From: a bacterium
GTDB lineage: Bacteria; SM23-81; DAOVCL01
DNA: 7,121 nucleotides
Direction of reading: 5' to 3'
Assembly (NCBI GenBank): GCA_029932675.1
Contig: JAOZPP010000078.1
Span: 1 to 7,121, forward strand
The notes under the pieces were generated by a model, which saw only the letters and a list, made by a program, of their open reading frames with translations, was not told the DNA's origin and made no database searches. Positions 1 to 6,712 of the stretch are shown here, one piece after another; the first letter of the stretch is position 1, and the number at the start of each line of letters is the position of its first letter. Made by a program: the position numbers and the translations under genes.

Positions 1-61
1 AATCCACCTAAAGCCTTCGTTTTACAAAAACCCACTTTTTCAGCAACCTCCTAAAAAAACC

Positions 62-90
62 TTGACAGGCCGTTTTAAAAGTGTTATTAT
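62..90 (+). promoter_or_regulatory. Sigma-70-type promoter with no large gene downstream
   Basis: A perfect -35 box TTGACA (62-67), a 17-bp spacer and TATTAT (85-90, five of six matches to TATAAT) make a strong housekeeping promoter. The predicted start is near 97. A small CCTCT-ACAA-AGAGG hairpin (92-105) overlaps the predicted start. No convincing coding region follows for almost 600 bp, so the transcript is either a non-coding RNA, a micropeptide mRNA or a very long leader for the toxin-antitoxin pair. No terminator is visible between here and 678. Confidence 0.6.
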
Positions 91-96
91 CCCTCT

Positions 97-537
97 ACAA
101 AGAGGTTCATTCCTATAACAAAAAGGATCCACTAACAATCTATGAGTTCAATTTTGCTATTCATTCGAGCTTCACCGCTTCTCAAAGGTAAGAAAATAAT
201 AATAGGGCACTGCGGATTAGCAGAGAGTCAGCATTATTAATTTTAAATTGTCTTCTTCCGTAGTGAATCATTATCTGAAAAATCTATATATGGACCGGCA
301 TCGAAAATTAGTTTAAGAGAAGCGGCCATACCCGAGCGAAGCGGCTTTGCTTGTGGTTTGTTAACCACCAAAGCCTGCATAGAAAGGGGGCGAAGAAAAG
401 ACTATGTGGCTAATTGATTTTCTCCTTGGTCTATTCGGTAAAGGCGGCGATACTGAGTGGTGATAGCTATTCGATGTCGGTCCATTTTTTGTTTTCCTTG
501 GTAGATAATCTTTAAACTCTGCCTCCCTGGCGCCTCC
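97..537 (+). other. Gene-free stretch, possible RNA of unknown kind
   Basis: I see no large coding region on either strand. Short frames exist, such as a 32-codon frame from the ATG at 142, but it lacks a properly spaced ribosome-binding site and looks accidental. The notable structure is a nested hairpin at 343-375: GGCTTTG (343-349) pairs with CAAAGCC (369-375) and GTGGTT (353-358) pairs with AACCAC (363-368), with a 3-nt bulge on the left arm. No T-tract follows, so it is not a terminator. I recognise no tRNA, rRNA, tmRNA, SRP RNA or known riboswitch here. Confidence 0.3.
404..463 (+). CDS. Possible 19-residue hydrophobic micropeptide
   Basis: An ATG frame of 19 codons ends in TGA and reads MWLIDFLLGLFGKGGDTEW. 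The first eleven residues are strongly hydrophobic (Trp, Ile, Phe, Leu), and a short polar Lys-Gly-Gly-Asp tail follows. That composition resembles small membrane-active peptides. The best ribosome-binding candidate is the purine run AGAAAGGGGG at 381-390, 13 nt upstream, which is further than usual; a weaker AGAAAAG lies at 394-400. It sits just downstream of the 343-375 hairpin and about 300 nt into the transcript predicted from the 62-90 promoter. A frame this short can arise by chance, so this is a low-confidence call. I do not recognise a family. Confidence 0.18.
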   Translation: MWLIDFLLGLFGKGGDTEW

Positions 538-642
538 GCGGTGAGATATTAACCGCAAAGCCACAGAGGACGTAAAGAAATAAAACGAATGATCAATAAT
601 CTTTAAAAAACTTTGCGCACTTTGTGTCTCTGCGGTGAGATA
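538..642. repeat. Dispersed intergenic repeat with imperfect inverted ends
   Basis: GCGGTGAGATA occurs as an exact direct repeat at 538-548 and 632-642. Between them, the segment at 553-577 (beginning CCGCAAAG) is an imperfect inverted match to 611-635 (ending CTCTGCGG), with roughly 18 of 25 positions agreeing. The wording (aaccgcaaagccacagag, then tttgtgtctctgcggtg) is of a kind I associate with a widespread intergenic repeat found in many unrelated environmental bacteria, often mistaken for coding sequence. It ends about 20 bp before the ribosome-binding site of the antitoxin gene. Confidence 0.5.
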
Positions 643-677
643 AATCAACTGCAAAAAAATTCTGAGGAGGTATTCAA

Positions 678-899
678 ATGTCTAATCAACAGACTTTAAC
701 ATTCCAAGAGGTTTTAGACATAGTTGAGTCCTTACCTGAACATCAGCAAGAAAGCCTTATCGACATTCTTCGCCACAGATTAATAGAGCACAGAAGAGAT
801 GCGCTTGCAAAAAACATTAGAGAAGCAAGACAAGAGTATGCCAGAGGGGAAGTAAAAAAAGGTACCGTAGATGACCTGATGAGAGAGCTTTCTAAATGA
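678..899 (+). CDS. Type II antitoxin, addiction-module component
   Basis: This 73-residue protein is the likely antitoxin of the toxin encoded next door. The N-terminal part (about 8-35: FQEVLDIVESLPEHQQESLI) is the helical segment typical of small addiction-module antitoxins found widely in cyanobacteria and environmental bacteria. The charged C-terminal part (about 40-73, ending VDDLMRELSK) would be the toxin-wrapping segment. The start is well supported: AGGAGGT at 665-671 lies 6 nt before the ATG. The stop overlaps the toxin ATG in an ATGA (896-899), the classic arrangement for translational coupling and balanced expression. Antitoxins of this type usually repress their own promoter with the toxin, but I see no clear operator. 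No classical ribbon-helix-helix or HTH signature is obvious, so the DNA-binding mode is unknown. The family call rests on pattern and neighbour. Confidence 0.8.
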   Translation: MSNQQTLTFQEVLDIVESLPEHQQESLIDILRHRLIEHRRDALAKNIREARQEYARGEVKKGTVDDLMRELSK

Positions 900-1180
900 G
901 AACACTCATTTGGGGTAAAACCTTTGTAAGGGCTTTCAAACGGACTATCAAAAAGCATCCAACTCTAAGCAAAGATATTGAAGAAACCTTGAGAGTTTTG
1001 GTGAAAGACCCTTTTGCTCCACATTTAGAAACTCATAAACTCAAAGGGAAATTATCAGGCTCATGGGCGTGCAGTGTTGGATACGATTTGCGAATAGTAT
1101 TCGATTTTGTAAAGAGCGAAAAGCAAAAGGAAGATGATATTCTCTTGCTTGAGATTGGAACACACGAGGAGGTATATTAG
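896..1180 (+). CDS. RelE/YafQ-type mRNA interferase toxin
   Basis: The 94-residue product has the length and motif order of RelE/StbE (YafQ-like) toxins, which cleave mRNA in the ribosomal A site. Visible landmarks are the helical N-terminus (about 8-36), HKLKGKLSG (47-55), CSVGYDLRIVF (59-69) and the C-terminal LLLEIGTHEEVY (83-94). Compared with YafQ from memory, a His before the LxG motif (H47), the Asp of the YDL strand (D64) and the His of the GTH motif (H90) are kept. The position of a second catalytic His is Ser60, and the Arg before the GTH motif is Glu86. R66 could supply the positive charge. This variant pattern is common in the environmental subfamily, so the toxin is probably active, though its cleavage specificity is unknown. 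Its ATG overlaps the antitoxin stop and it has no ribosome-binding site of its own, which implies translational coupling. Confidence 0.87.
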   Translation: MRTLIWGKTFVRAFKRTIKKHPTLSKDIEETLRVLVKDPFAPHLETHKLKGKLSGSWACSVGYDLRIVFDFVKSEKQKEDDILLLEIGTHEEVY

Positions 1181-1249
1181 ATTTGGTTGGACACTACAAA
1201 ACAGTAAAAACCCCATTTTAATTCCCAATTCTTAATTGCCTTTTATTCA

Positions 1250-2563
1250 ATGAAAGAATTACCAAAACCAGCCCGAATTTACATTTCTTCAGTAATACTG
1301 CTTGGTTTGGCATTCCTTGGTTACTTTTCCCAAAAAATCGTCCTTCCCCATTGGTGGGAACTCCTTTTCTGGGCAGGATTGATCATTTTGACGAAATTCC
1401 TGTCAATACCGCTTCCCAGAGGGGGCGCCTCAATGACTGTTACCTCAGCCCTCTATTTTGCTCTTATTCCCCTTTATGGCCCTGTTGTTACTGCTTGGTT
1501 AGCGATTCCTGGGCCAATTGTTTTAAGCGGAATAATAAAAAGGAGACACCTTTATAGAGTAGAATTTAATATTTTGCAGCTCGTCCTTTCTATTGGTTTA
1601 GCTGGGTTTGTTTACCAGTATCTGGGAGGAGAGCTCATGCCCAGCAACTACGGCCAAACCATTTTACCGTTTACTTGCGCAGCAATAACTTTCTTTTTAG
1701 CCAATACTATCTTGGTGAGTATAGCTATCAGCCTAATGGAGAAGATATCACCCTTTCGGATATGGTGGGTTAACTATAGCTGGACTTCTGTTGACCTTTT
1801 GGCCTTGGGCCCCTTAGGTTTTCTCCTGACATTGGTCTATACCCAAATTGGACCCTGGGCAGTTTTCATCTGCCTGGCCCCCATCATTCTCGCCCGATAC
1901 TCCTTTAAGCTCTATATGGACCTTCGCCAATCATACCTTAACTCCATTACTGCCCTTTCCGCAGCCTTAGATGCCAGCGACCCATATACTCATGGCCACT
2001 CCAACCGGGTAGCCTTAAACGCTGAGAAGGTAGCCAGGGAGATTGGCCTCTCAGAGGGCAAGATTGAAAGGGTAAAGTTTGCAGGACAGTTGCATGACAT
2101 TGGAAAGATAGGCTTGGATATTGCCATCCTTAACAAACCTGGGGCCTTAAATGATGGGGATTGGGAGGAGATGAAAAAACACCCGGCCAAAGGAGCTGAA
2201 ATAGTAAAAGGACTCAAGCCTCCCATTTATGATATTGTTATGGCCCATCAGGAGCATTATGATGGAACAGGTTATCCGGCAAAGCTCAAGGAAGAACAGA
2301 TCCCCATAGAGGCCCGTATAATCCATGTCTGTGATGCCTTTGAAGCAATGACCTCTGACCGACCTTATCGCCCTGCTCTTCCCATTAGTAAAGCGGTAGA
2401 TGAGTTAAAAAAGGAGGCAGGAAGGCAATTCGATCCGAAAGTAGTGGAAGCTTTTCTCAAGGTAATGGAGAAGGGAGAACTGACAATCGAAAGTGAGAAG
2501 AAACGCAAATTTACTGAAATAAAGAAAAGCCTCACCAAAGACCTCATAGCTCCAACAAGGTAG
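1250..2563 (+). CDS. Membrane-anchored HD-GYP domain protein, likely c-di-GMP phosphodiesterase
   Basis: This 437-residue protein should hydrolyse cyclic-di-GMP (or a related cyclic dinucleotide) at the inner face of the membrane. Residues 1 to about 220 hold six or seven hydrophobic helices (roughly 8-28, 36-53, 65-95, 105-125, 137-162, 180-215) forming a sensor or anchor that I cannot assign to a named family. A short linker (DLRQSYLNSITALSAALDA) leads to the HD-GYP domain at about 240-400: THGHSNRVA with H250, HDIGKIG with H282-D283, HP with H311, HQEHYDGTGYP (333-343) and CDAFEAMTSDRPYR with D362. The usual HHExxDGxGYP motif reads HQE here, so one predicted metal-ligand His is Gln334. The C-terminal tail (from about 405) is Lys-rich. 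There is no receiver, PAS or GGDEF domain. The ATG has no visible ribosome-binding site, but it is the natural first Met before the first membrane helix. The gene starts 70 bp after the toxin and could be a separate unit. Confidence 0.9.
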   Translation: MKELPKPARIYISSVILLGLAFLGYFSQKIVLPHWWELLFWAGLIILTKFLSIPLPRGGASMTVTSALYFALIPLYGPVVTAWLAIPGPIVLSGIIKRRHLYRVEFNILQLVLSIGLAGFVYQYLGGELMPSNYGQTILPFTCAAITFFLANTILVSIAISLMEKISPFRIWWVNYSWTSVDLLALGPLGFLLTLVYTQIGPWAVFICLAPIILARYSFKLYMDLRQSYLNSITALSAALDASDPYTHGHSNRVALNAEKVAREIGLSEGKIERVKFAGQLHDIGKIGLDIAILNKPGALNDGDWEEMKKHPAKGAEIVKGLKPPIYDIVMAHQEHYDGTGYPAKLKEEQIPIEARIIHVCDAFEAMTSDRPYRPALPISKAVDELKKEAGRQFDPKVVEAFLKVMEKGELTIESEKKRKFTEIKKSLTKDLIAPTR

Positions 2564-2611
2564 AACTCAGATGAATAACGATAGACAGCAAACAAAAAGA
2601 GGAAATCGAAA

Positions 2612-2641
2612 TTGACACGAATTATTTCATAAACTGATAAT
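2612..2641 (+). promoter_or_regulatory. Possible sigma-70-type promoter after the HD-GYP gene
   Basis: TTGACA (2612-2617), an 18-bp spacer and GATAAT (2636-2641, five of six matches) make a plausible promoter starting near 2648. It would transcribe the repeat-rich gene-free stretch towards the 3305 gene, either as an extra distal promoter for that unit or as a non-coding RNA. The flanking DNA is AT-rich, so chance matches are possible. I see no clear rho-independent terminator for the HD-GYP gene ahead of it. Confidence 0.4.
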
Positions 2642-2692
2642 AAACTAGCGTAACTTTCTTGAAATTAAGAAAATTATATGTTTTTCGCGTAG

Positions 2693-2713
2693 GGACAAAC
2701 CTTTAGGTCTGTC
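2693..2713. repeat. REP-like hairpin
   Basis: GGACAAACC, a TTTA loop and GGTCTGTCC pair at eight of nine positions (2692-2714 region). The preceding GTAGG and the flanking CCACCCC make it look like a dispersed palindromic repeat. No T-run follows, so I do not call it a terminator. Confidence 0.4.
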
Positions 2714-2726
2714 CACCCCTCCGTTC

Positions 2727-2771
2727 CCATGGATTCCGCTAAGGCGAAGTCCTTACGGCCAGGGAATATGG
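2727..2771. repeat. Inverted repeat with long imperfect stem
   Basis: CCATGGATTCC on the left faces GGGAATATGG on the right, and inside them CCGCTAAGG (about 2736-2744) faces CCTTACGG (2751-2758) around a CGAAGT loop. This is either a dispersed palindromic element or a structured part of a long transcript. Its function is not evident. Confidence 0.4.
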
Positions 2772-2850
2772 CAATTTTGAACTTGGTGCAAATTTATGAA
2801 TGGATCAGGTTGAAAACGGACACGGAGGGAACACGAATAAGAGGTTAGTG

Positions 2851-2898
2851 TTGTTCTCCCTCCCCTTGCGGGAGGGAGTTAGAGGGAGGGGGAGCACC
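2851..2898. repeat. CT/GA-rich palindromic dispersed repeat
   Basis: CTCCCTCCC (2856-2864) and GGGAGGGAG (2870-2878) form a perfect 9-bp stem around CTTGC, followed by a second GGGAGGGGGAG copy (about 2884-2893) that can compete for the left arm. I recognise this general pattern as an intergenic repeat of many environmental bacterial genomes, and its translation (LPLREGVRGRG) commonly appears in false gene calls. The 72-codon frame across it is therefore left out. Confidence 0.6.
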
Positions 2899-2918
2899 AC
2901 AGAAAAAAACAGAGGTCA

Positions 2919-2925
2919 GTTTACA
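2919..2925 (+). promoter_or_regulatory. Isolated GTTTACA heptamer, distal possible regulator site
   Basis: This is an exact copy of the heptamer clustered at 6713-6835. It lies about 90 bp upstream of the -35 box of the 3015-3043 promoter. A single heptamer is expected about once by chance in this window, so on its own the evidence is weak. It matters only because of the second copy at 3066. Confidence 0.25.
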
Positions 2926-3014
2926 AGGCTTAGAGATAACCAGCATAACCGTATTCTTAATTGCCCTTACGCTGCTAACCAGTGCAAAAGAATCATTAAG
3001 AGATCAAAAAAAGC

Positions 3015-3043
3015 TTGACAGAAAGTGATTTTTGCTTTATATT
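3015..3043 (+). promoter_or_regulatory. Sigma-70-type promoter of the small protein-TPR regulator unit
   Basis: TTGACA (3015-3020), an exact 17-bp spacer and TATATT (3038-3043, five of six matches) form a strong promoter with a start near 3050. It points at the gene starting at 3305, leaving a leader of about 255 nt that holds the strong hairpins at 3131-3220. The activator unit therefore appears to be made by housekeeping polymerase. I found no -24/-12 promoter ahead of it. Confidence 0.7.
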
Positions 3044-3065
3044 TGTTTGACGTTGGGTTTTATGA

Positions 3066-3072
3066 GTTTACA
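3066..3072 (+). promoter_or_regulatory. GTTTACA heptamer just after the predicted start site
   Basis: This exact GTTTACA copy (context gaGTTTACAga) sits about 16 bp downstream of the predicted start of the 3015-3043 promoter, a position typical of repressor sites. The same heptamer is clustered upstream of the sigma-54 promoter at 6924. If both are bound by the regulator encoded at 3649, that protein would repress its own transcription. This is inference from position. Confidence 0.35.
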
Positions 3073-3130
3073 GAGCTACGGGCTTTTTTTGTTTCCTCAC
3101 ACTTGCCACTTAGGAAAAACTGGATTATGA

Positions 3131-3246
3131 GGTGGCAGAACCCCGATTCTGCCACCACCTGCCTGTGGAGTGCTTATGACTCCTGTCACAGCCTACGTCA
3201 ACAGGAGTTACCACACTCCATACTTGCCGCCAGATTTGGGGTTCTG
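3131..3246 (+). ncRNA. Structured leader region, candidate cis-regulatory RNA
   Basis: Three stems are visible in the leader of the 3305 gene. GGTGGCAGAA (3131-3140) and TTCTGCCACC (3147-3156) form a perfect 10-bp hairpin with loop CCCCGA. TGGAGTG (3166-3172) pairs with CACTCCA (3214-3220), and inside it ACTCCTGT (3179-3186) pairs with ACAGGAGT (3201-3208). In addition CAGAACCCC (3136-3144) is perfectly complementary to GGGGTTCTG (3238-3246), so the first hairpin can be replaced by a long-range closing stem. Mutually exclusive pairings ahead of a ribosome-binding site suggest a switch. Alternatively, this is a small palindromic mobile repeat with inverted ends. It matches no riboswitch class I know. 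Confidence 0.4.
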
Positions 3247-3290
3247 ACGGCTCGGTGAAAATTCTTCATTCATAATTCTGTCCACACTGT

Positions 3291-3298
3291 GAGGTGAT
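3291..3298 (+). promoter_or_regulatory. Ribosome-binding site of the small exported protein
   Basis: GAGGTGAT is a near-ideal Shine-Dalgarno sequence, 6 nt before the ATG at 3305. It is the main support that the small 3305-3631 gene is real. It lies about 45 nt after the last structured arm of the leader. Confidence 0.75.
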
Positions 3299-3304
3299 GA
3301 TAAG

Positions 3305-3631
3305 ATGGTAAAGAAATCTTTGGTTGGCCTGCTGGTTTTGGTAGTTTTGCTTGGTCCTATTAGTGGCTTCTGGCCAAAGCCAGCGCAGGCCAATACCGGG
3401 AATGAGCGTCGGGTTATGCTCTGCGCCGCCTGGCCGTGGCATGATGAGGGATGGAACAGTGCGACTCCACCTCCACCCTCAAATCAGACCTTATCCTATC
3501 CGTCGGCCAAGAATACCAACTCTGAACACAAATTTGAACTTCAAAAACCTCAGCAGAAACCCTCTCAGTCACCCTGGTTCCTGGTGAAGGTTCTTCTGTT
3601 CAACTTCAGGCTGCTCCTGGGGAGTAAGTAG
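3305..3631 (+). CDS. Small exported protein of unknown function, directly upstream of the TPR regulator
   Basis: This 108-residue product begins with a textbook Sec signal peptide: a Lys-Lys start, a long Leu/Val core (about 5-20), then PISGFWPKPAQA with an AxA-type cleavage site after residue 29. The predicted mature part (about 79 residues) has no recognised domain. It holds one Cys (in VMLC), a Trp-rich patch (AAWPWHDEGW), a TPPPPS run, a Gln/Lys/Pro-rich stretch and a hydrophobic-basic C-terminus (WFLVKVLLFNFRLLLGSK, 91-108) that could be an amphipathic helix. The strong ribosome-binding site at 3291-3298 fixes the start. The stop lies 17 bp before the regulator ATG, so the two genes are surely co-transcribed. 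It could be a signal-peptide precursor, an envelope sensor subunit or a small lipophilic effector. The sequence does not decide. I do not recognise homologues. Confidence 0.65.
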   Translation: MVKKSLVGLLVLVVLLGPISGFWPKPAQANTGNERRVMLCAAWPWHDEGWNSATPPPPSNQTLSYPSAKNTNSEHKFELQKPQQKPSQSPWFLVKVLLFNFRLLLGSK

Positions 3632-3635
3632 GGAC

Positions 3636-3642
3636 GGAGGTG
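3636..3642 (+). promoter_or_regulatory. Ribosome-binding site deciding the regulator start
   Basis: GGAGGTG lies 6 nt before the ATG at 3649. The competing GTG start at 3640 would lie inside this site, which makes it unlikely to be used. Confidence 0.7.
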
Positions 3643-3648
3643 GATAGG

Positions 3649-6456
3649 ATGGAAGCCAGGACAAAGTTACGGGAGGAAAGGACGGCTCTGAGGGAGCTAA
3701 AGGAGAAGATTGAAACCCTTCTCCGGGAGAGGGAATATGCAAAGGTTGTGGAGGAGATAGAGGCTTTCTCCCAGGGGTATACTCCGGAAGACAGGGACCT
3801 GGATTGGGCGGAGCTACAGGTAAGGTTGGCCTTTGCCCAGGAGAAGCTGGGCAGGTATGATAGGAAGACCGCGGAGGCAGCATACGAGGCATTGAGACTT
3901 ACTGATAAGCGTAAGGAAATAGGCACAATCGAGAGAATATTGGGTAGAGAATATTTGGCTTTAGGAGAGACAAAAACTGGCCTCAAGTATTTGAGGAATA
4001 GTCTTACAGAATTTGATACGATAGGGGATAAGAAGGGGAAGCTGGAAACACTTAACGCTTTAGGTAGAGCGTGCTTTATCAGCGGTCGCACAAGGGAGGC
4101 CATTGAGCATCTTACCGAGGCCCTTCACCTCTGCCATCAGAATAAAGGGGATAAGACCCAGGAGGCTATGCTCAGGGGGAATCTGGGAGCTTGCCGGATT
4201 TTCACAGGGCAATGGCCATTGGCCTCTGATATGTTAAGGGAGAGCTTGAAGCTTTATGAGGAGATAGGCGATAGCCTGGAGATTGTCAAGGGATTGATTG
4301 CCCTTGCTCGGTTGCTCATTATGCAGAGGAATTTTGATGAAGCCGAGAGGCTATTACAGAGGGCAGAGGCCTTGAGTCAGGTCTACCCTCGGGAGCTGGC
4401 GATGACCTACGAATCGCTGGGTGACCTGGCCAAAGAGAGGAGTCAGTTTCAGAAGGCCAAGAAGTATTATCAGAGGACGCTGGAGATAGGCAGGAGGATA
4501 GCTCCGCAGGGTGACCTGATCAATCAGGTGCAGCGCAGAAGAGCGGAGTTGCTCATCGCCGAGGGGAAAGATCTCGCACAGGCATCGGCATGCATTAAGG
4601 AAGCCCTCAAGGTCTCTCAATCCCTCGGGGACAGGTTTGAGGAAGGCTGTTGTTATCGCACAATGGGGAGACTCGCTCAGGCCAAAGGCAACTCTAAGGC
4701 TGCAGAGGCCAACTTTGAGAAGGCGGTTGAGGTCTTGCGCTCCCTTGAGGACAGGTTTGAGTTGGCGAATACTCTTTTGGCTCAGGGTGAGCTTACCGGG
4801 AGGGATGACCCCTTGCGGGAAGCCCAGAGGCTCTTTGCCCAAATCCAAGGGGCAGAGTTCTACCAGGCTTTGGCCCTGCTCCAGATTGCTAAGGTGGAGC
4901 CTTCCTTCAAGAAAGCGATAGAGACCTTGGAGGAGGTGGAGAAACTACTGAAGGGCAAGGGAGAGGCTGAGAAGCTGGAGGAGGTAGAAGCCCTAAAACT
5001 TGAGCTTAACCAAAGGCTGAAGAGTTTTCATAACCAAAAATATCAGGTCTTGCAAGGACTATCATCAGAGGATTTGGGAAAGGTCTTTGGCAGGGTAATT
5101 GAGGCGGTAGAGGCAGATAGAGGGTTTGTGGCCTATAGAGGGAATGGGAGGAAGGAAATGGAGGTAGGGGCATCTTGTAACCTCAGTGAAAGGGAGGTGA
5201 AGGGGCTTCTCTCCCTGTTAGCAGACAAGGATGGCTTTGAAGTGGGCAGTCCTTTTATCCTCTATGATAGCTCCCTTGATAAGCGGTTCTCCTCCACAGG
5301 GGCCTATAGCATAATGGTAACACCATTTGGGAATGGGGAAAGGATAGATGGTTACCTGTATGTGGATAGACAAAGGGGCAAGGAGCCTTTTTTGGATAAG
5401 GAGTTTGACCTCTTCTATCTCCTCTCCGAGAGGGTAGCCAAGGCGATAGCCGAGCAGAGGCAAAGGGAGTTGGAGAGGACAAGCCAGGGCTTAATGCAGA
5501 GGCTGGCTGTGCAAGGGGTGGTTCCTGAAGAAATAATCACCCAGAATGAGAAGATGCTTGAGGTGTTGAGGGAAGCGGATAAGGTTAAGGACTCCAAAAC
5601 TGCTGTGCTCATTCAGGGCGAATCGGGCACAGGAAAGGAGTTGGTGGCCCAGAAGGTTCACTTCACCAGTCAAAGAAGCTCCAAAAAAATTATCCCCATA
5701 AATTGTGGGGCCATACCGGATGATCTGTTGGAGGCGGAGCTCTTTGGCTGTGAGCGGGGAGCATTTACCGGAGCTATGCCGCGGAAGGGGTTAATTGAGG
5801 AGGCTAATGGGGGGACACTTTTTCTGGATGAGGTGGGGAATCTCAGTCTCAGACATCAGGCCAAACTCCTGCGGGTGCTGGAAGAGGGGAAGGTCCGCCG
5901 GGTGGGAGGGAACGAGGAGAGGCGTGTAGATGTGCGAGTAATAGCGGCTACCAACAAAGATCTGGCAGAGGAGATAAAGAAAGGAAGGTTCCGGGAAGAT
6001 CTCTACTACAGGCTCAACACGGTGGTGTTAGATCTACCTCCTCTGCGGGAGAGGAGGAATGACATCAAGCTTCTGGCTCAGTATTTTCTGGATATCTATT
6101 CCCGTAAGTTCAAAAAGAACCTGCGGGGCATTACGGAGGAGGCTTTAAAACTTTTGGAGCGCTATCCCTGGCCGGGGAATGTGCGGGAGTTGAAGAACGA
6201 GATGGAAAGGGCAGTGCTGCTTGCCGATGAGGGGGACGAGCTCACCCCCGGTCATCTATCTGAAGAGGTGAAGGTAAGCAAAAGGGGGAGGCAAACATCC
6301 GGTAGGCCGAAAGGAAAACGGGAGCTTACCTTAGAGGCATTAGAGCAGAACGGATGGAATAAGACTAGGGCAGCCCAGTCATTAGGCATCACCCGCCAGG
6401 GGTTGATTAAAAGGATAAAGAGGTTTGGACTGGAGAAGATGGAAGCCCAAACTTAG
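3649..6456 (+). CDS. TPR-GAF-AAA+-Fis sigma-54-dependent transcriptional activator
   Basis: This 935-residue cytoplasmic regulator activates sigma-54 polymerase. Residues about 30-460 are tandem tetratricopeptide helices (for example the [17 protein letters not shown] and [15 protein letters not shown] units), a protein- or peptide-binding scaffold. About 470-605 is a GAF-like sensor domain. The AAA+ domain follows with Walker A GESGTGKE (657-664), GAFTGA (704-709, the sigma-54 contact loop), Walker [11 protein letters not shown] (D727-E728) and the arginine-finger segment [10 protein letters not shown] (R782, R788). A Fis-type helix-turn-helix ends the protein (about 900-930: [20 protein letters not shown]). 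All core motifs are intact, so it should be an active ATPase. There is no receiver domain, so control is not by a classical histidine kinase. A GTG at 3640 is also in frame, but it overlaps the GGAGGTG ribosome-binding site (3636-3642). The ATG at 3649 sits at ideal spacing and is preferred. Likely targets are the 6713-6835 sites. Confidence 0.93.
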   Translation: MEARTKLREERTALRELKEKIETLLREREYAKVVEEIEAFSQGYTPEDRDLDWAELQVRLAFAQEKLGRYDRKTAEAAYEALRLTDKRKEIGTIERILGREYLALGETKTGLKYLRNSLTEFDTIGDKKGKLETLNALGRACFISGRTREAIEHLTEALHLCHQNKGDKTQEAMLRGNLGACRIFTGQWPLASDMLRESLKLYEEIGDSLEIVKGLIALARLLIMQRNFDEAERLLQRAEALSQVYPRELAMTYESLGDLAKERSQFQKAKKYYQRTLEIGRRIAPQGDLINQVQRRRAELLIAEGKDLAQASACIKEALKVSQSLGDRFEEGCCYRTMGRLAQAKGNSKAAEANFEKAVEVLRSLEDRFELANTLLAQGELTGRDDPLREAQRLFAQIQGAEFYQALALLQIAKVEPSFKKAIETLEEVEKLLKGKGEAEKLEEVEALKLELNQRLKSFHNQKYQVLQGLSSEDLGKVFGRVIEAVEADRGFVAYRGNGRKEMEVGASCNLSEREVKGLLSLLADKDGFEVGSPFILYDSSLDKRFSSTGAYSIMVTPFGNGERIDGYLYVDRQRGKEPFLDKEFDLFYLLSERVAKAIAEQRQRELERTSQGLMQRLAVQGVVPEEIITQNEKMLEVLREADKVKDSKTAVLIQGESGTGKELVAQKVHFTSQRSSKKIIPINCGAIPDDLLEAELFGCERGAFTGAMPRKGLIEEANGGTLFLDEVGNLSLRHQAKLLRVLEEGKVRRVGGNEERRVDVRVIAATNKDLAEEIKKGRFREDLYYRLNTVVLDLPPLRERRNDIKLLAQYFLDIYSRKFKKNLRGITEEALKLLERYPWPGNVRELKNEMERAVLLADEGDELTPGHLSEEVKVSKRGRQTSGRPKGKRELTLEALEQNGWNKTRAAQSLGITRQGLIKRIKRFGLEKMEAQT

Positions 6457-6493
6457 CCTCCTTTTATCCTGCGAATCCAATATAAAAATTCTG

Positions 6494-6529
6494 TGCCGTC
6501 AGGGCTTCTGCCCTGACGGCATCTTTTTT
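6494..6529 (+). terminator. Strong rho-independent terminator after the regulator
   Basis: TGCCGTCAGGGC (6494-6505) and GCCCTGACGGCA (6510-6521) form a perfect 12-bp GC-rich stem with a TTCT loop, followed by TCTTTTTT. It lies 37 bp after the regulator stop and ends the small protein-regulator unit. Confidence 0.93.
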
Positions 6530-6712
6530 CCCGGGGCCTTCCCCCATATGGCAGACTCAAAGGTGGTAAAACCCTTTTTTATCCAAGTTTAGCTGGTTCT
6601 AATTGGGCATTAGTCCCTTTTGGGGGTCCTGTGACCTATCTACAACATAAGTAAGCTTAAACTAACGGAATTCCATACTAATCCGCCCAAAAGCGGGGTT
6701 GAAACCCCTAAG
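6530..6712. other. Gene-free spacer with one short palindrome
   Basis: There is no gene here. The only structure I see is GGGGTT-GA-AACCCC at 6695-6708, a perfect 6-bp palindromic arm pair that resembles dispersed palindromes elsewhere in the window and ends 5 bp before the first regulator-site heptamer. I find no convincing sigma-70-type promoter, so it is unclear which transcript the terminator at 6891-6922 stops. Confidence 0.4.

Noticed and set aside
361-654. 97-codon minus-strand frame
   Set aside because: Most of it is the reverse of the dispersed repeat at 538-642 and the hairpin near 375. Low-complexity translation and no plausible ribosome-binding site.
2800-3018. 72-codon plus-strand frame
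   Set aside because: It lies over the CT/GA-rich palindromic repeat (translation LPLREGVRGRG), has no ribosome-binding site and overlaps the -35 box of the 3015 promoter.
3131-3156. TGGCAG in the leader hairpin as a possible -24 box
   Set aside because: No GC follows at the required 10-bp distance. The sequence is explained by the perfect hairpin.
3025-3258. 77-codon plus-strand frame with a non-ATG start
   Set aside because: It starts inside the 3015-3043 promoter, upstream of the predicted transcript start, and covers the palindromic leader structure. There is no ribosome-binding site.
3640-3642. GTG as the regulator start
   Set aside because: It overlaps the GGAGGTG ribosome-binding site. 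The ATG at 3649 has ideal spacing from it.
3606-4103. 165-codon minus-strand frame opposite the regulator
   Set aside because: It is a shadow of the TPR-encoding DNA: Ser/Leu-rich, with no domain, and the plus strand is clearly coding.
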